DNA of 64,000 nucleotides, taken from NCBI GenBank assembly GCA_004352715.1, contig SCFE01000081.1, positions 62,001-126,000 of the forward strand, in the 5' to 3' direction. The notes under the pieces were generated by a model. It did no database searches and was not told where the DNA came from. It saw only the letters and a list, made by a program, of their open reading frames with translations. Of this stretch, positions 44,561 to 58,107 are shown in pieces; position 1 is the first letter of the stretch; the number at the start of each line of letters is the position of its first letter. Origin of the DNA: Hofstenia miamia (taxonomy: Eukaryota; Xenacoelomorpha; Acoela). Made by a program: the position numbers and the translations under genes.

Positions 44561-47555
44561 CTGAAATATGATCTTATATCTAACCTTATGCAGCCATTAT
44601 TAATGCTGACTAAGAAACTATGTTTCTTGTTGGCCATAAGCATTAGTAAACTAACGCCCATATTCCACAGCTTTTGTCTAGCATTGATGAGCACCCTTTG
44701 CAATAGCAGGCTCATAAACGCTTCAACCAGAGCTGGGTATTGTGCACATGACAGTATGATCTTGTCTGGTTTACTGCTACTAACTGTTTCAACCACTAAA
44801 GTAGTCTAAAAATATGCCCGCTCCCACGTTTCTTATATAAATGTAACAGCATGAACTGTTTGATGCAAAATAACGCCTAATAATGATGGTGATTTGGCGG
44901 GTAAATAAATGTTAGTAATGTTAAACATCTAGCCAATCAGTGGTTAATTGTAATTCGTAATCATTGACAGGCAATGATTGAATTGTTATAATTCATTCAT
45001 ATTTAAATACTCGAGTGTGGAAATAAATTTAAACCCAATTCAAGTTAAATTTAACGTGTAACGGAATTCTTGTTAATTGCAGATTAAATTTTATATGAAA
45101 GTTATTTAAATAGGGCCATTGACAATTTATTTATCTTTTAACTAAACAATATTGATAGTAATAGGTTCATTCTGCTCCAAAAAGAGGCCGAACTGAGTCT
45201 TCAACTTCAGAACCATCACTATTGAAACTTTTATCAAATGATGGCTTAAAACAGTGTATTTCAAACGATGTGTGAAAAATATTGTCTTGATCGACTACCT
45301 TAGGGGCTGCAGTTATGCTTATGTATCACTAGTGTAAATCATAGGTTCATTTCAAAACTAAATTTTGGCAATAGGGCACTTGTTACTATCTGGTTGCAGC
45401 AAATCATTTGTTTTTACTATTAAAGAAGCTTCAGTTTCATTATGGTCCTCAAAAGGGTAACGCAGTTGAATGTTTTGCTATGGAAGTTTGTTTATGTGCA
45501 GATGAATGTATTGAAGTTGTATTATAAGATGGTAATATCTTGATGAGCTTAAAAAATATCAACATGTTGCTTAAAATGACGAGCTGCCTTGCGAAAAGGT
45601 TTGAACTAGAAATGTAGTGATTAGTTGTAAGGTTTCGATAGATCATGTGTTAAGATAATATATGATGTTGTTTGAGATAAATAGGGGAAAATGATGAAAG
45701 ATACATGAATTTATTGCACAAATAGTGCACTGATGGGAAACCTGTTTCATATGAGTGCAATAGTTTCTCTCTTAAAAAGTATTGCATAATTTTCATTTCA
45801 TATATTCGTTAAGCTGGACAAATAATTATTGCAAATTTCACTATGTATCCGTAATATTTCTTTATTGAAGATTAATTAAATTGAGTTGATAGCGAACATA
45901 AACAACCCTTTATAAAGCACAGCATTCATTTAATAATTTAAAAACGTCAAATTATTAAATTAATAATGAGGAAGCAGATTCTTAGATCGCAAAGATTGTT
46001 AATTTAGTTTGATACAATTGCTGATTCGGTCGAGTTTAAACTAAATTTCAAATATGCGCAATATAGGTTATCAGCCGATCTATGTTGCCCAGAGACAATT
46101 TTGATCGATTGTTTGTACAAAGTAAATCCCACTGACTGAAATTTCTCTGGACATCCATAAAAGTAATTTATTAAAATAGATTAATTCTTGTTAATTATTG
46201 GTCAATTAACTTTTCAAGTTTTTCTCATATTGGGTGAATTTTCTTTTTAATAGGACAGAGTTTGTGGCAAAATACGTTAGAAGCAGGTTGCCAAGAAAAA
46301 CCAGCTTTTTACGGATGTCTCTATTTATTCGTAATTGCTTAATGTTTGTTTTTCTAATATACATTTTGATTTGAAAACTTACAAATGAAGAAAATTATAA
46401 AGCAGTATATATTAATAACTTAAAATACATTTTTTATAAAGAAAAAATATTTCGTTAATAACGTTCAATCATTAATATTATAAATTTATACACAAATTCT
46501 AAAAAATTTGCAATTTAGATTAGCATTGCCAGTGAAATAGTAAATTTTTATTAAATACCAAAGCATAAAATACTATTAAATCAATTGTACGAATAAGAAG
46601 TGAACAAAATTTTGAGCTGCATGCAAAAGAATTATAGTGATGTACAATATTTTATATTTGATGCTGATTAAAATGGACAATCAAATATTATGCAATTGAA
46701 TTAATGTACAATTGTTAATTACAAATTTCGTAAGAATAAAGTGGAAATGTTTTTTCACCACTGAGGTGGAGTGACACCACAATATGCTTGCGTTTTGCAA
46801 AATCTGGGCCTCAAATATCCCCCACTTAAAATAATAAACATTCAATACATATTGTATAAAATTTTCGGAGGCGTATTGAATGCATATTGGAGAATTTCCA
46901 TGATCACGCTTAATAAAGCCTTATATGTAAATACAAGCAAGCATTTTCAAAACGAAATATTCAACTGACATTTTTAAGCAAATGTGAGTGTTTAAAAGTG
47001 TGTAAAATAAATATAAAGTCTCAAGGGCTAACTACAAAAAAATTATATAATTCATTCTGTGCCCGAAACTTATAGCTGGCGTCTAAACTTTAGTCAAAAT
47101 AGACAGCCTTTTGCATTCCTTTCTATTTCGCGATTCAGAAAAATGAATACAAACAACGAGATTCGTCGTAACAGGATTAATCAAAGTGGAAAGTATTTTG
47201 CATTTTTTAGCATAATGCATGTTATATCGTTAACAGGATACCAACTAAACTTTTGTAATAGACCAATACAGACCGAATGTAAGCGAGAAAGTGAGGTAAA
47301 CCGGTTTAATTATTTAGAGGAATTCACTGTTACAATGAAGGTTAAGACCCTAGTGGTTAATTATAAGAGTACATTTCGCAGCCTGTTAGTGTTATAGAAA
47401 TCAATGGACACATTGGGCCAAACCATACTCTACTGTTTCTAACGATTATGTTAATACTTCAAGGTTTCATAAGAACATTGTAAATATATTAATCAACACA
47501 GCAACTAATGTAACAAATTCTCAAAATAACTTTTCCGCACTAGAACACAAAAATA
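44561..47555. other. No gene recognised
   Basis: AT-rich. A minus-strand scrap near 45170-45270 (FEIHCFKPSFDKSFNSDGSE) is coding-like but unassigned. The open stretch at 47059-47397 shows no family features. Confidence 0.3.
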
Positions 47556-49058
47556 TTAATCAGTCTTTTGCTTTATAAACATTTTCCTACAGCATTGAAT
47601 GCTATAATAAAATATTACAGAAAGCAATAAACAGAAAAATGCAATGGAACTATAAAATGTTGCAGCTATATACCATGGCATAAAGAAAGAATCAGGATAA
47701 AGACGAGTGGTATTCTTCATAGATGCATAGTGAATAACCAATTCATTTAATTTTTTTGTACCATTATTTGCAGATAATTCAGCATTTATGTCTAATGATT
47801 TTTGCTTTAAATCATTAAGACGTTCGCTTAGAATATTTAATTGTTGAACTATTTCTGTTTCTGAAAATTCATTTTTTAAGTAGATTGCAGCATTTCTATT
47901 AATTAATACTTCTGCTAATCCATATTGGTCTCTTCCTTGTGGCATGGCGACATAAGCAATTCCATATGGTAACGATTCAAAAAACGAATTCAGGCCACAG
48001 TGAGTTATGAAAGCATCAACAAATTTATTTTGAAATAAATACTTCTGCGGTGCATGACTTGCTAAGTAAATATGATCTTTAACATGGTAATTAACCTTTG
48101 AATTGTATTTGGCAAATACACTAATAACAGCAAAGTTTTTCTGCTTTGAAAATGCTTGTAGAAGCTTATTTTGATCGGTTTCTGATAGTGCAGTAGATTT
48201 GCCAAATGCTGAATATAGTATTGGCTTCTTATGATGCCATTTATCTAAAAAATCATTTAATTCTTCGAACTCATCTATACTTTCGCCAATATTACTTATT
48301 TTTAATGGAAGATGTGAAACAGAATGTATTCCTACATCTTCTTCCAACCACGGCATAAAGCTCTCAGGTAATAGGACAAATGCTGGAAATAATGCCTTAG
48401 ATTGTGATGAGCCTAAATGAAATGTATCTAAACCTAAATTTTTTCTGATTTCATTGTCCAATGTTCGTACGTCTCTAAACAAGGGCAGGAATGTTTCAAA
48501 TGCGTACAAAGAAATAAGCCACACATACGGCTCTATTGGTGTGCCACCAAATGTTGTTGACAAAGGGATCGTTTTATGTTTCAACTTTGAGCCCATGGGT
48601 ACTCTTGACGAATATGAGAGATATACGAACGGAATCCTTTGATGCTCACAAACACTCGCGACTACGAAAGAAAAAGTATCACCTAAAACAATATCAGGTT
48701 TACCTTCTTGACTTAAATAACTCTGGAATGATTCATAAAATTGTTTGTTCTCTGCCATCACAAAATCTCGTACAGTCAAAATTTCTTGCCAAAGTGAAAC
48801 ACCAATACCTTTCGAGGTTTCCACATTGTAATTCCATTCACCGCTCTCAAAGTAGGTTCCTCCCAGTTCTATAACAGTTTCTTTAAACTTAGGGCAAGTT
48901 ATGCATATAACATTGTGCTTTAGATTTGATAGGGCGTATATAGTTGACTTGTGACTGTCAAAATGGGTTGAGCAACCGGATACAATCACTATATTTAAAG
49001 AGTAGGAAAGTCTGAGAAAACAGAAACTTAAGAGTACAAGCAATCCAAACATTTTCAA
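47556..49058 (-). CDS. UDP-glycosyltransferase (UGT), intronless
   Basis: A 500-residue GT1-family enzyme transferring a sugar from a UDP-sugar to small lipophilic acceptors on the ER lumenal face. Signal peptide about residues 1-20 (FGLLVLLSFCFLRLSYS). N-terminal acceptor domain with His32/His36 in the position of the catalytic His. UDP-sugar signature about 347-378: FITHCGLNSFFESLPYG then AMPQGRDQ, with His353, Glu361, Asp377 and Gln378 conserved. One C-terminal membrane segment about 465-486. The tail ends KQKTD, a KxKxx ER-retrieval-type signal. Length and layout are typical of animal UGTs, but the family's usual PLP-type linker motif before the C-terminal domain is missing (SHLPLKISNIGES instead). 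A second Met at residue 3 is an equally possible start. Single exon and unbroken, so presumably functional; a retrocopy origin is possible. Confidence 0.93.
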   Translation of the reverse strand: MKMFGLLVLLSFCFLRLSYSLNIVIVSGCSTHFDSHKSTIYALSNLKHNVICITCPKFKETVIELGGTYFESGEWNYNVETSKGIGVSLWQEILTVRDFVMAENKQFYESFQSYLSQEGKPDIVLGDTFSFVVASVCEHQRIPFVYLSYSSRVPMGSKLKHKTIPLSTTFGGTPIEPYVWLISLYAFETFLPLFRDVRTLDNEIRKNLGLDTFHLGSSQSKALFPAFVLLPESFMPWLEEDVGIHSVSHLPLKISNIGESIDEFEELNDFLDKWHHKKPILYSAFGKSTALSETDQNKLLQAFSKQKNFAVISVFAKYNSKVNYHVKDHIYLASHAPQKYLFQNKFVDAFITHCGLNSFFESLPYGIAYVAMPQGRDQYGLAEVLINRNAAIYLKNEFSETEIVQQLNILSERLNDLKQKSLDINAELSANNGTKKLNELVIHYASMKNTTRLYPDSFFMPWYIAATFYSSIAFFCLLLSVIFYYSIQCCRKMFIKQKTD

Positions 49059-51179
49059 ATGAAATGTTTACGTAGCAATAGTAAACATTGTAATCAAACT
49101 GTTCAGGAACATTGGCGTATCTTCATACTTTGTCTAATGAAAGCGCTCGAATGGTATTCTTAAGCTTAACGCGAGAATTTCCAATTTTTAGTGCGCCACC
49201 TATCGTTTAAATATCGTAAGCTAAGCACGTGCATTAAGTTAACCAAGTCAGCATTAATGAACAACCTCTTAAGGTTTTCCAAAAATATATACAAGGATAG
49301 GGAAGAAAATTGCCTTTTAGTTTAAGAATACAGTCAAACATCTCTGCTAAATGCGTGCGGTTAATTACATTGAGTTGGAAAATGATTGGCTACCGAAAAG
49401 TATATACTATATCAAAAGTTTTGATTTAAAATTTTTGAAATCATAAAAGTTCACAAAATTTGTTTTTAATGCGGAATCACCAAAAAGTGCATTGGATAAA
49501 AAGAATTTTCAATGCAGTAAATTAATATCATACATTATTTCATAAAGCAGTTTTTTGAATTTTGGTGATAAATTAATTAAAGCTAGATTTCAGAATTGAG
49601 AATATTATTGAAACCCAATAATTTAATAAGGAAGTAAAAGTTTATATAATATTAATCTCATGTAATTATATTCATAATCATGTCTTTAATTTAATTTAAA
49701 ACTGAGGAATGTTTCAGCTAAATTGCAAGTTGTGGTTTTAATGAAAGTGTAATATTTTTAGAGTCATTTTGTTTGTCACTCAACTTGACAGTCACTCACT
49801 TTGACGGATACTTGTCTTTCTAATCACTGTTCCTATTTAATTCATTTTAAACAATAAGGAATACTTATGGCAGTTGTAAGATACATTTTGATAATAGTAA
49901 GATAATATATGACAAAATTGGGTATAGATTCTATTTTCTCAGTAACTATATTAAGAAAAGCTATAGCAAAATCACTGAAATCTCATTGAAAATATTCATA
50001 TACTGTGAACAATTACACAATATAATGAAATGAAATTCACCAATATTTGGGAATAATTACTTTGTCAGACATTTGCTCCTCACTCTATACTTAAAAAGAA
50101 TTGTGGCATTAGAACTGCTCAAAGTTTGATTATTTTATAGATGCAACAGGAATCAAACATTCACACCATTTGTGAGGATATATAAATAGTTTAAGAATTT
50201 GAAAACTTTTTCCAGGAATAGATTGCACAAATTCCAATTAGCTTTGGTGAAATTCTCTGACACCATTAAAAATGTTGGCAAAAAATTTATAGATTGTATT
50301 TACATAGATTACAGTGGAAAAAATAACTGAGAGTCCTAATTTAATGATTTTTGCTTTGCAAATCTCAAAGATATTTTCTTTATGTTGCCTGTAATCAATT
50401 TTAAGAATGGTGCAAAATTTTTTATTTTTGGGCTAAATTTTATTATAGTACAATACAATGCAATTCAATAATATTGAATTACCTTGTTAAGTACATAACA
50501 GGTCAATTTCATGTCACTTCTTGGAACACAATTTTTAACCATTGAATGTAGTAAATTGGGCAGTTTGGAATACATTAATTTAAAGAATGTTGGTTTCTCA
50601 TTATTCTGCTGTATAACTTGCTATCCACTATTCAAATAAAGATTTCAAATTGTTATTGTGGCAAAATATAGATGACTGTCCTTGAATGAAAAAAGTAGAA
50701 AAATATATTAACATTTATAAAACTACTTCTGATCAATAATTATTAATAATGTATTAGTGCAATTTCACGCTTTTGCTTGTTGAAAAGCATATTATTACCA
50801 AAGTGATCACAGCTCATATAACTCAGATATACATGGTCACTTGGCAAATTTACATTTATTGTTAATTTAATTACCATGGAAAAATGTAACTGGTAAGCAT
50901 AAAGATGTTTGCAATAGCTATATATATATTAAAAAACTAATTTTATGATTGATAAAATCTAGCTGTTCTACCTGGAATTGGTTTGAACTCTCCATATATA
51001 TGTTTTGATAATTAATATGCATGGCAAGCTAAATCTATTTTGTTGCAATTCTGTAGGATATAAGCATTGTAGCTTCCTCACTGGGTGCTGAACCTCTGCA
51101 CTTAGTGCATGAATAGGTGTAGGGTTTTTCTAATTGTGAATATAGCTTACACATCATTTAAGATCAGAAGGGTTTTCTA
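49059..51179. other. No feature recognised (UGT upstream flank)
   Basis: AT-rich, with no ORF of note and no promoter element I can support. Confidence 0.4.
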
Positions 51180-51515
51180 GTTAAGTTTGAGTTACTCAGA
51201 CTGAGTTCAAGTTTTTATGGTTCAAGTTCAAGTAGAAGTATTTTTTAAAAAAATTCTTAGTTCAATCAAGTTTTTTTCTAATTCTGAGATTTTTTGGGAT
51301 AAAAAACATTTATTTTACAAAAATTTTAGGTTAATAATAGTTATTTGAAATTGAAATTTAAATCAATTTAATTTTTACAGTATTTTTGAGTTGGTTATCA
51401 ATCAAGTTTGAGTTTAAGTTTTGATGATTTCTCTTCTGAGTTTTCCAATCAAGTTTTGTGAGCTTATTTGAGTTCAAGTTCTTAACATTCTTAGTACTTA
51501 AAAATCCTGCAGTTC
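51180..51515 (-). repeat. Inverted, diverged copy of the 865-1215 repeat
   Basis: Reads TTGAGTTCAAGTTCTTAACA near its end and AGTTCAAGTTTTTATGGTTC near its start, mirroring 865-1215 on the other strand, with a shared AAAAACATTTATTTTAC core. Confidence 0.6.
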
Positions 51516-52506
51516 AGCACTGGCATTATTAATTTAATGTCATCTATTGATGAAACTGCTGGAAAGCAGACAGCTAGACTAACCATGTTTTAGATCAAAT
51601 TTGCTGAAGTGAGACCTAAGACTGGTATTAGAGTAATGTTCTATTATATTCATTATTTATTTAACTTTAAATTCATACCAAACTTAATTTGGTATTACTT
51701 TGTACATGTAGATATATTATGTGTAAGGACTTTGGCATGTATACAAAAAGAATGCTAGTAAATTATGTTAGCTAGTACCATTGTAAAAGTTTGATAGTAC
51801 TGTAGACACAAAGTGCTACACAATGCTTGAGCATACAGGAACAGAGCTGAGGTAATGAAACTCTCTCAGGAAAAAGAACCAACAGATCAGCCAAAGGGCC
51901 ATTCAATGCTGAAAATTTTGCCATCACAATAATAGTGATCTAAATAGATGAAATTAGCCTTCTCATAAAATTGTGAAGATTGGAGATATAGTTAATAAAC
52001 TACTCTGTTTCTATGATCAACTTCAGTATTGACCTATATACATGCCATGCATTACCCAGGTGATCTAACAACAATAAAAGTTATATGTTTCAGATTAAAT
52101 TCATGTCAAGGGTGGCATAATGTGATGTTACAAGATAACCCTTTTCTAATTGCAAATATCAATGCTGTTTACTGAATTGTATCAATTTTGTCAAGTAGTA
52201 ACTAGTAGAGTTTCTCAAGGCTGTGATATGTATATTTGAATACTGACTTAACTATGTTATATAAAATAAGATCATTTCTTAATTGGTGAAAATGCTATGA
52301 CTGATCTTCAAGTGTAGACATTAATATACTTGCAATCATTCACATGTTCTCAGTGCTAATATGTTGGATTTTCAGCTCATTAACCACTGTTGTGTTATAT
52401 GTCATTTAGAAATCATTACTTTTATGAAAATATGTTAAATAATAGAGCTACATAAACACCAGGAATAATCTGAAATCACAAGCCATAATATGACATATGA
52501 TACAAG

Positions 52507-53047
52507 GGGTGGTACACTCAATCCCCAATCTATCTCGCTAAAAGCCAATAACTGTTGGCAAAAGGACAGTAATAATTACTTGTCAAATAACCACAATATA
52601 TGTTATTGTGGTTTATTTTAAAATTTCACCTTAATGTATGCTAAAAATCCTTTTAGATTATCTTTATCAATCTAGCAATAAAGACACATTTCATATAGTT
52701 GTTATTCTAATTATTGCACTATAATTTTGCTTTGCTAAACAAAATATTTCATGTCACTAGATTTTTCAATCTGGAATGCAAATAATTATTAACTATTGTA
52801 TGTAAACTATTAGATATATAGATATATATAAGAAATAATATTATTTTTAGGATATTTTGAATATTTTTATACCCACTATATTGTTTCTAACACATAAATG
52901 ATTGCCTAAATCTTTAAAAACATTTGTCCCTTTGGTACAATATCAAACAAATTCTTTATAAGGCTATTGCTATGTAGAAAATTGATGTCCCTTCATTGAT
53001 AGTAATTGGCTTTTAGCAAGATAGATTGACGATTGAGCGTACCACCC
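52507..53047. mobile_element. MITE with ~45-bp inverted repeats and 9-bp target duplication
   Basis: The 541-bp element starts GGGTGGTACACTCAATCC and ends with the near-complement (GAGCGTACCACCC). Arms extend through CAATCTATCT(C/T)GCTAAAAGC. It is flanked on both sides by TGATACAAG (52498-52506 and 53048-53056). A 9-bp duplication suggests Mutator/MULE, or Merlin with 8-9 bp. No ORF inside. Confidence 0.85.
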
Positions 53048-53056
53048 TGATACAAG

Positions 53057-55400
53057 TATATAAAAATAAATGATATTGCATAATGGTACAATATACTTTC
53101 TTCTATTAAGTCAATGTTAATTATCAATTTCATATAATCCTCTTCTTAGGAATGTGGAGAGACTATGGAATCATTGAGGATGGTTAATGTTTGACACAGG
53201 ATCAGAATCATTCTTCTTATTATAGGTTGTCCTTCCAGTTGCATATCCTCTTCTATAAGCTCTTTCATCTGTGGTAGCAGTTCATTGCTGATATCATCAG
53301 TGGAGTGTACATCCCAGTAATTCATGTTGTTGTATTGCAATCATAGCACAGCTGGGTACAAATAAGAAATAGGTACCATATGCTATCATGACATAAATTT
53401 ACCATATAATTTGTTAACAAAGGGAATTGTTGCCAGTTATTTTGGAGATGATGTATCTATCTCTAGCATGTTCTTTATTCAGTTTATGTTTATTAAATTA
53501 CAAATCAACTAATTGTATGGATGCATTAACTGTAAGTCAAAAGTTATGGTTATAGACTTGGCGCAAAAACGAAGATTTTCAGCTTATGTTTGACTTTAAA
53601 AAAATGCATAATTGCTGTCATTAAGCTGAAGTTGTTTACAGATATATTGATCTCTTGGTAAAACTATTTTTTGCTGATAATGATGAGAATCTGATTCAGG
53701 AATTCTAGGGTATCAACAGAAATCAGTAGCTGTAAGCTCAAATTTTCAAACAATTGGACCTGATTTGAGTAACTCTGTTTCTAGTACTTGAATACCTTCA
53801 TTGATCACAGTTTGAATTTGTGTTTTGAATGCATTCAAAGTCAATATTAATGCCATGCTGTTGAAGAGATAGGTCATTCTTAAGTGCTGAAAAATTTTGA
53901 CACTGAATCAATTTTTATAATAAGTTATAGAACACACAGAAATTTCAAATCTAAACAGAGCCTTTATTAGACAAACTGCTGTTTCATCAAGCATGAGAGA
54001 TGTAATAAAAAAGATAAATGAGTATCACACAATAGACAGACTTTTTGAAAATTAAAATAAAGGATATCAGTAAAAAAATATTTGATCTGGTGATGAGGCT
54101 GAGATGTTTGATATTTCAAATATATTTGGAGGGATATCATTTAATGAATTACAAAAATCATATTCCTTATCTGTGCAATGTGTTGAGACCTTGATAATAG
54201 AACAGGCTCATGACTTAAGTTTTGTATACATTCTGGACACTGTAACACACAAGAAATTGCATGTTTGCCAGCCACCTGCCAAAGGCAAATATGTATATGA
54301 GGGTCAATTTTAACTTCCCAATTAATAAGTTCTAAATCAGTACCATAAATCTTTACAAATTCTCCAGGCAGAACTACTTTAACTGAAACATTCAAAATAA
54401 TTTGAGATTCAGTATGATAAACATCAAAAATCTTCTTGGTATCACATGCACCATGGGATATTCTAGAACAATTTATTAAAATGGTTTCAGAATTTAAGTG
54501 AACATGGACCAGTTAAGATTTTGCAGTCCAGCCTGACAAGTACTAGTTAGGGATCCATACCATCCAAGCTTAAAGTTATTTGAGCTTCTCCTTTCATATT
54601 AAACTGGGACTTTTTGTCTGAACAAGCAGAATACAAAGTCGTATTTGACATAGAACCAACAGTTTGGACAAAAGCAGATTACACTATTAATTATGTTGGT
54701 CTAGTATCTATGATAACTCAGCATGGGTGACTGTAGAAAGAGTAGAAAAATGGAGATGAATTGCTTTAAATTTTATTGATGTTTATTTGATGATTAAATA
54801 AAGATTCATCATGCCTAATATTTGCACTTTGCCCAACATGATTTATCAGGTTGAAATCAAAATCAATGTCATCCATTGTCACTTGCAAGGCTTTAACCTT
54901 GCTAAGTTTTATTGTTTTTGATAAAACTGAACAGCCATTTACATTATGGCTTAGATTTTTCCTGTTTGCCACCCTACAGATGGAACAAACTTCAAAGTAG
55001 TTAAATTCTTGAAGGATTGTAGTTCTTAATAATTGTTATTTTACAAGATTATAAATATGTATACATATATATCTTACCAAATAGAAGTTGAAGTTTGAAA
55101 CCTATATTTTTTCCTTGTAAGGTTTCCGTCTGGAATTAGAATTGTTCATGAGTAAACATTTTCTATGTCAAATATACTTGGTACACATTTGTAAAATAAT
55201 CAATGAACTCATGCTATCTAAAATATGCAAATATACTTTTAAAAAAATTAAATACATCTTCAACAAAATTTTTTCTGTTTCTTGTTTTAAGTTGAAGCAA
55301 CGTCCCGTCTTCTTGAAAACCATCATATTGCTAAATGAATTATTACTATAAATTTCTAAATATTTTGCAGTGTATTATAGTATTATGCAGTAATATACAT
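53057..55400 (-). other. Region with decayed coding-like pieces, unassigned
   Basis: Minus-strand pieces at 53146-53340 (ELLPQMKELIEEDMQLEGQP), 54141-54395 (VKVVLPGEFVKIYGTDLELI, with a QCPEC pair) and 54766-54972 look protein-derived but are separated by stops. I do not recognise a family; a dead mobile element is most likely. Confidence 0.25.
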
Positions 55401-55827
55401 GTACATATGAAAAATGTATATTTAATTGGTCACCATTCTTGCTATTGAAGTGGGTTAGAGTTCAGAAGTGCTGTTGAGTTTACAATAAATTTTGATCTCT
55501 TAGGAATTTATTTAAAAGGTATTTGAAAATCCAGATATTTCGTTTACTAATGATGGCAGCTTTTTTGTCTCGCTTTGGCACTAATTACCGCGTATTCCTA
55601 GATGCTGCCAATGCTGAACATATCCACAGTAGTTCTAATTGCATCATATTTGTGTTAGTCCAGATGCTTGTACTCTATTACATACTTAACCTGGCCTCAT
55701 TAATGTATACTACTTTAAAACGCTTATGTCTTAATGGTACTCTTGGATGTTTTACCTCAGCAAGATTAGATTCTACGCTATCACTGTGTTTATGTTTTTC
55801 TATATTGCTAACTATGATGATGCTAGA

Positions 55828-55860
55828 ATATATAATATATATCTATATATATATATATAT

Positions 55861-55915
<55 letters not shown>
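55828..55915. repeat. (TA)n microsatellite, interrupted
   Basis: Long TA tract with a few interruptions. Confidence 0.9.
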
Positions 55916-57002
55916 TAGCGTTATGATTTGCAATACTTTATAGTCATACCATAATCATTTGAGCTTTTGTATGAAATCCTTGAAACTACCTTTCTTTTTA
56001 TTTTTATTTCGAAAAGACTCTCCGTAATACATTTTTACATTTTTTCAAGAATGCTATAGAGAATTCATTGAAAAATTTGAAAAATAATTATTTTGCAGCA
56101 CTAAAAAATACATCATGTATTCTTACAAATGATTTGGTAATATAAACTTTATATTGATGTTTTCAGCTATACAATTTTAAAGGCCTTTCCAGTACAAATG
56201 TTTCTCTTTTGTGCATTAAGAATGAGTTTTGTTAATTGGATCAATGTCACTCAAAGTGGGATTTAGTTTTACTATAATTTGTTTTTCAGATTTTTTTAAG
56301 TTACAAATATCCGATCTGAAAACCAACTATCAAAACATTTTTTAACTAAGTTTACACTACTAAGTGTTGCAACTTGTGTGTTGATGCATTGAATTCTGAC
56401 TTGGCCATTGCGTGAAATTCTTCATTAAATTCAACGGTTTTCTGAGATGATGATGTCGAGTTGTATGAAATCAATATGGTCTGGTTAAACGGGTAAATAC
56501 ATGGTTACTCGTCGTTTGGAACCTTTATCAAAATTTCGAATTTTTCCAAGTGGTACTACTTACTAGCATTCTTGAACATGATTTATATCATAAAACCCAC
56601 TTTGATTTATGAAAACTAGTCAATATAAAAGAAAGACAATAGTGATTAGTAATATTTAAGCACAGATTTTACTAAACTACTTAAACAAAGGGTGCAAGTC
56701 ATCCATATATTTTTGACCCAACCCAATCCAAATAGAAGTCTTCAAAACCTTCTCCAATCCATCATAACCTAACTAAATCATAGTAATCTTAATGTTTCCT
56801 TAGAAGCCAGACATAATATCTATGTACCATAATAATGATCAAAATTTTCTTAATTAATTAGATAATAGGGTAAATAGTGTCAGAGGTAAATAGTTCCGAA
56901 TTACTTACACATGTAGGTAATACGAGAACGTTTCATTTTCAACATAAGGGTGCGTTCACACAGAAAGCTTGCGATATAGCGTTTGTATATTAAACACATG
57001 TT
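55916..57002. other. No feature recognised
   Basis: AT-rich, no supportable feature. Confidence 0.4.
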
Positions 57003-57006
57003 TTAA

Positions 57007-57486
57007 CACTAGAACTCCGAACCGGTCATTTGTGACCGTTTTTGATGCAATTGTTAAACAACTACTTCCCTACATGTAAACATTTTTACAATTTTACACC
57101 TATATTCATTAATTCTGCTGTAAAATCCGAATTGATGACATTTTCGGAAAACAGACAGACTTAGATATTAAAAATCATTAATACCCCTTAAACTCCGAAA
57201 ACCGGTCATTTGTGACCCAGACTAAACATTTCATGCATGCGTTTGTGCAGTTATATTTATGCAGTAATATACTTTATGTTGAGCATGTGTTTAACAGTTT
57301 TGATCGTTTTAGTTAAAAATTAATGGCAAGAGAAGCAGCAAAACGGGCTCTTAATCAAATTTTGTGGGATATTGCATCAGATAGCAGTAGCAGTGTTTAT
57401 TAAATATGAACCTGAATGCCTGTATAAATCTCACTGTAATAAATGCTACACAAATACCGGCGTATTAAATTTTCGGAGTGCTAGTG
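57007..57486. mobile_element. piggyBac-type non-autonomous element (TTAA-flanked)
   Basis: 480 bp with ends CACTAGAACTCCGAA and, on the minus strand, CACTAGCACTCCGAA (14 of 15), each flanked by TTAA (57003-57006 and 57487-57490), the piggyBac target duplication. A phrase ACCGGTCATTTGTGACC occurs twice inside (about 57020 and 57193). A 26-codon frame at 57323-57403 (MAREAAKRALNQILWDIASD then a Ser run) may be the start of a lost transposase. Confidence 0.85.
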
Positions 57487-57490
57487 TTAA

Positions 57491-58099
57491 GATAGTTGAA
57501 TTCATACAAAAAGCAAGGTTGCGCTCTCGATAGATTTCCAACAATGTATTAATACGAGTGTTCACAAAGAAAGGGAGCTTGTTATAGCAATAACCTAGAA
57601 AATTGATATTTCTCAGCGAATATATTTTCATTAATTAGAGCTAATCAGCTTATATTATGTTGAACATGTAATTATTTACTATTGAATTCAATACTAAGGG
57701 AATAACTGACGTTAAAATAATTTATTATAATGGATTTTCATATGCTTTCGATTTGTTTATTAAATACTTGTATGAAATTACTCAATGGGATACATTTACA
57801 TATCATTCAAATTATTCAACACAATTTACACTGTATTTAGACTTTATTTACTTAGCATTATTTTCTCAAAAATTTTTCTATATTTCCGAAATTTCTTCAA
57901 GGATTCATCTATTCAATTAAAAAGTTCATTTATATTTTCTATTCTCAATAAGTAAAAAAAATTATATTAAAATTTGTTTATGTGTACAATAGGTGCATGT
58001 GTATAAACATTTCTTAGCATATTTGCTAGGAATACATTAAATTATTGCATAATGAAAAAGGATTGCATATACATATATGCATCTATTACAAAGTGGACA
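57491..58099. other. No feature recognised
   Basis: AT-rich, no supportable feature. Confidence 0.4.
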
Positions 58100-58107
58100 G
58101 CTATAAT

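Noticed and set aside
47059-47397. 112-codon plus-strand open frame beside the UGT gene
   Set aside because: No domain, signal or composition that stands out; codon use looks like AT-rich noise and there is no homologue I recognise.
55523-55918. 131-codon plus-strand open frame ending in an IYIY run
   Set aside because: The tail is translation of a (TA)n tract and the rest has no recognisable feature.
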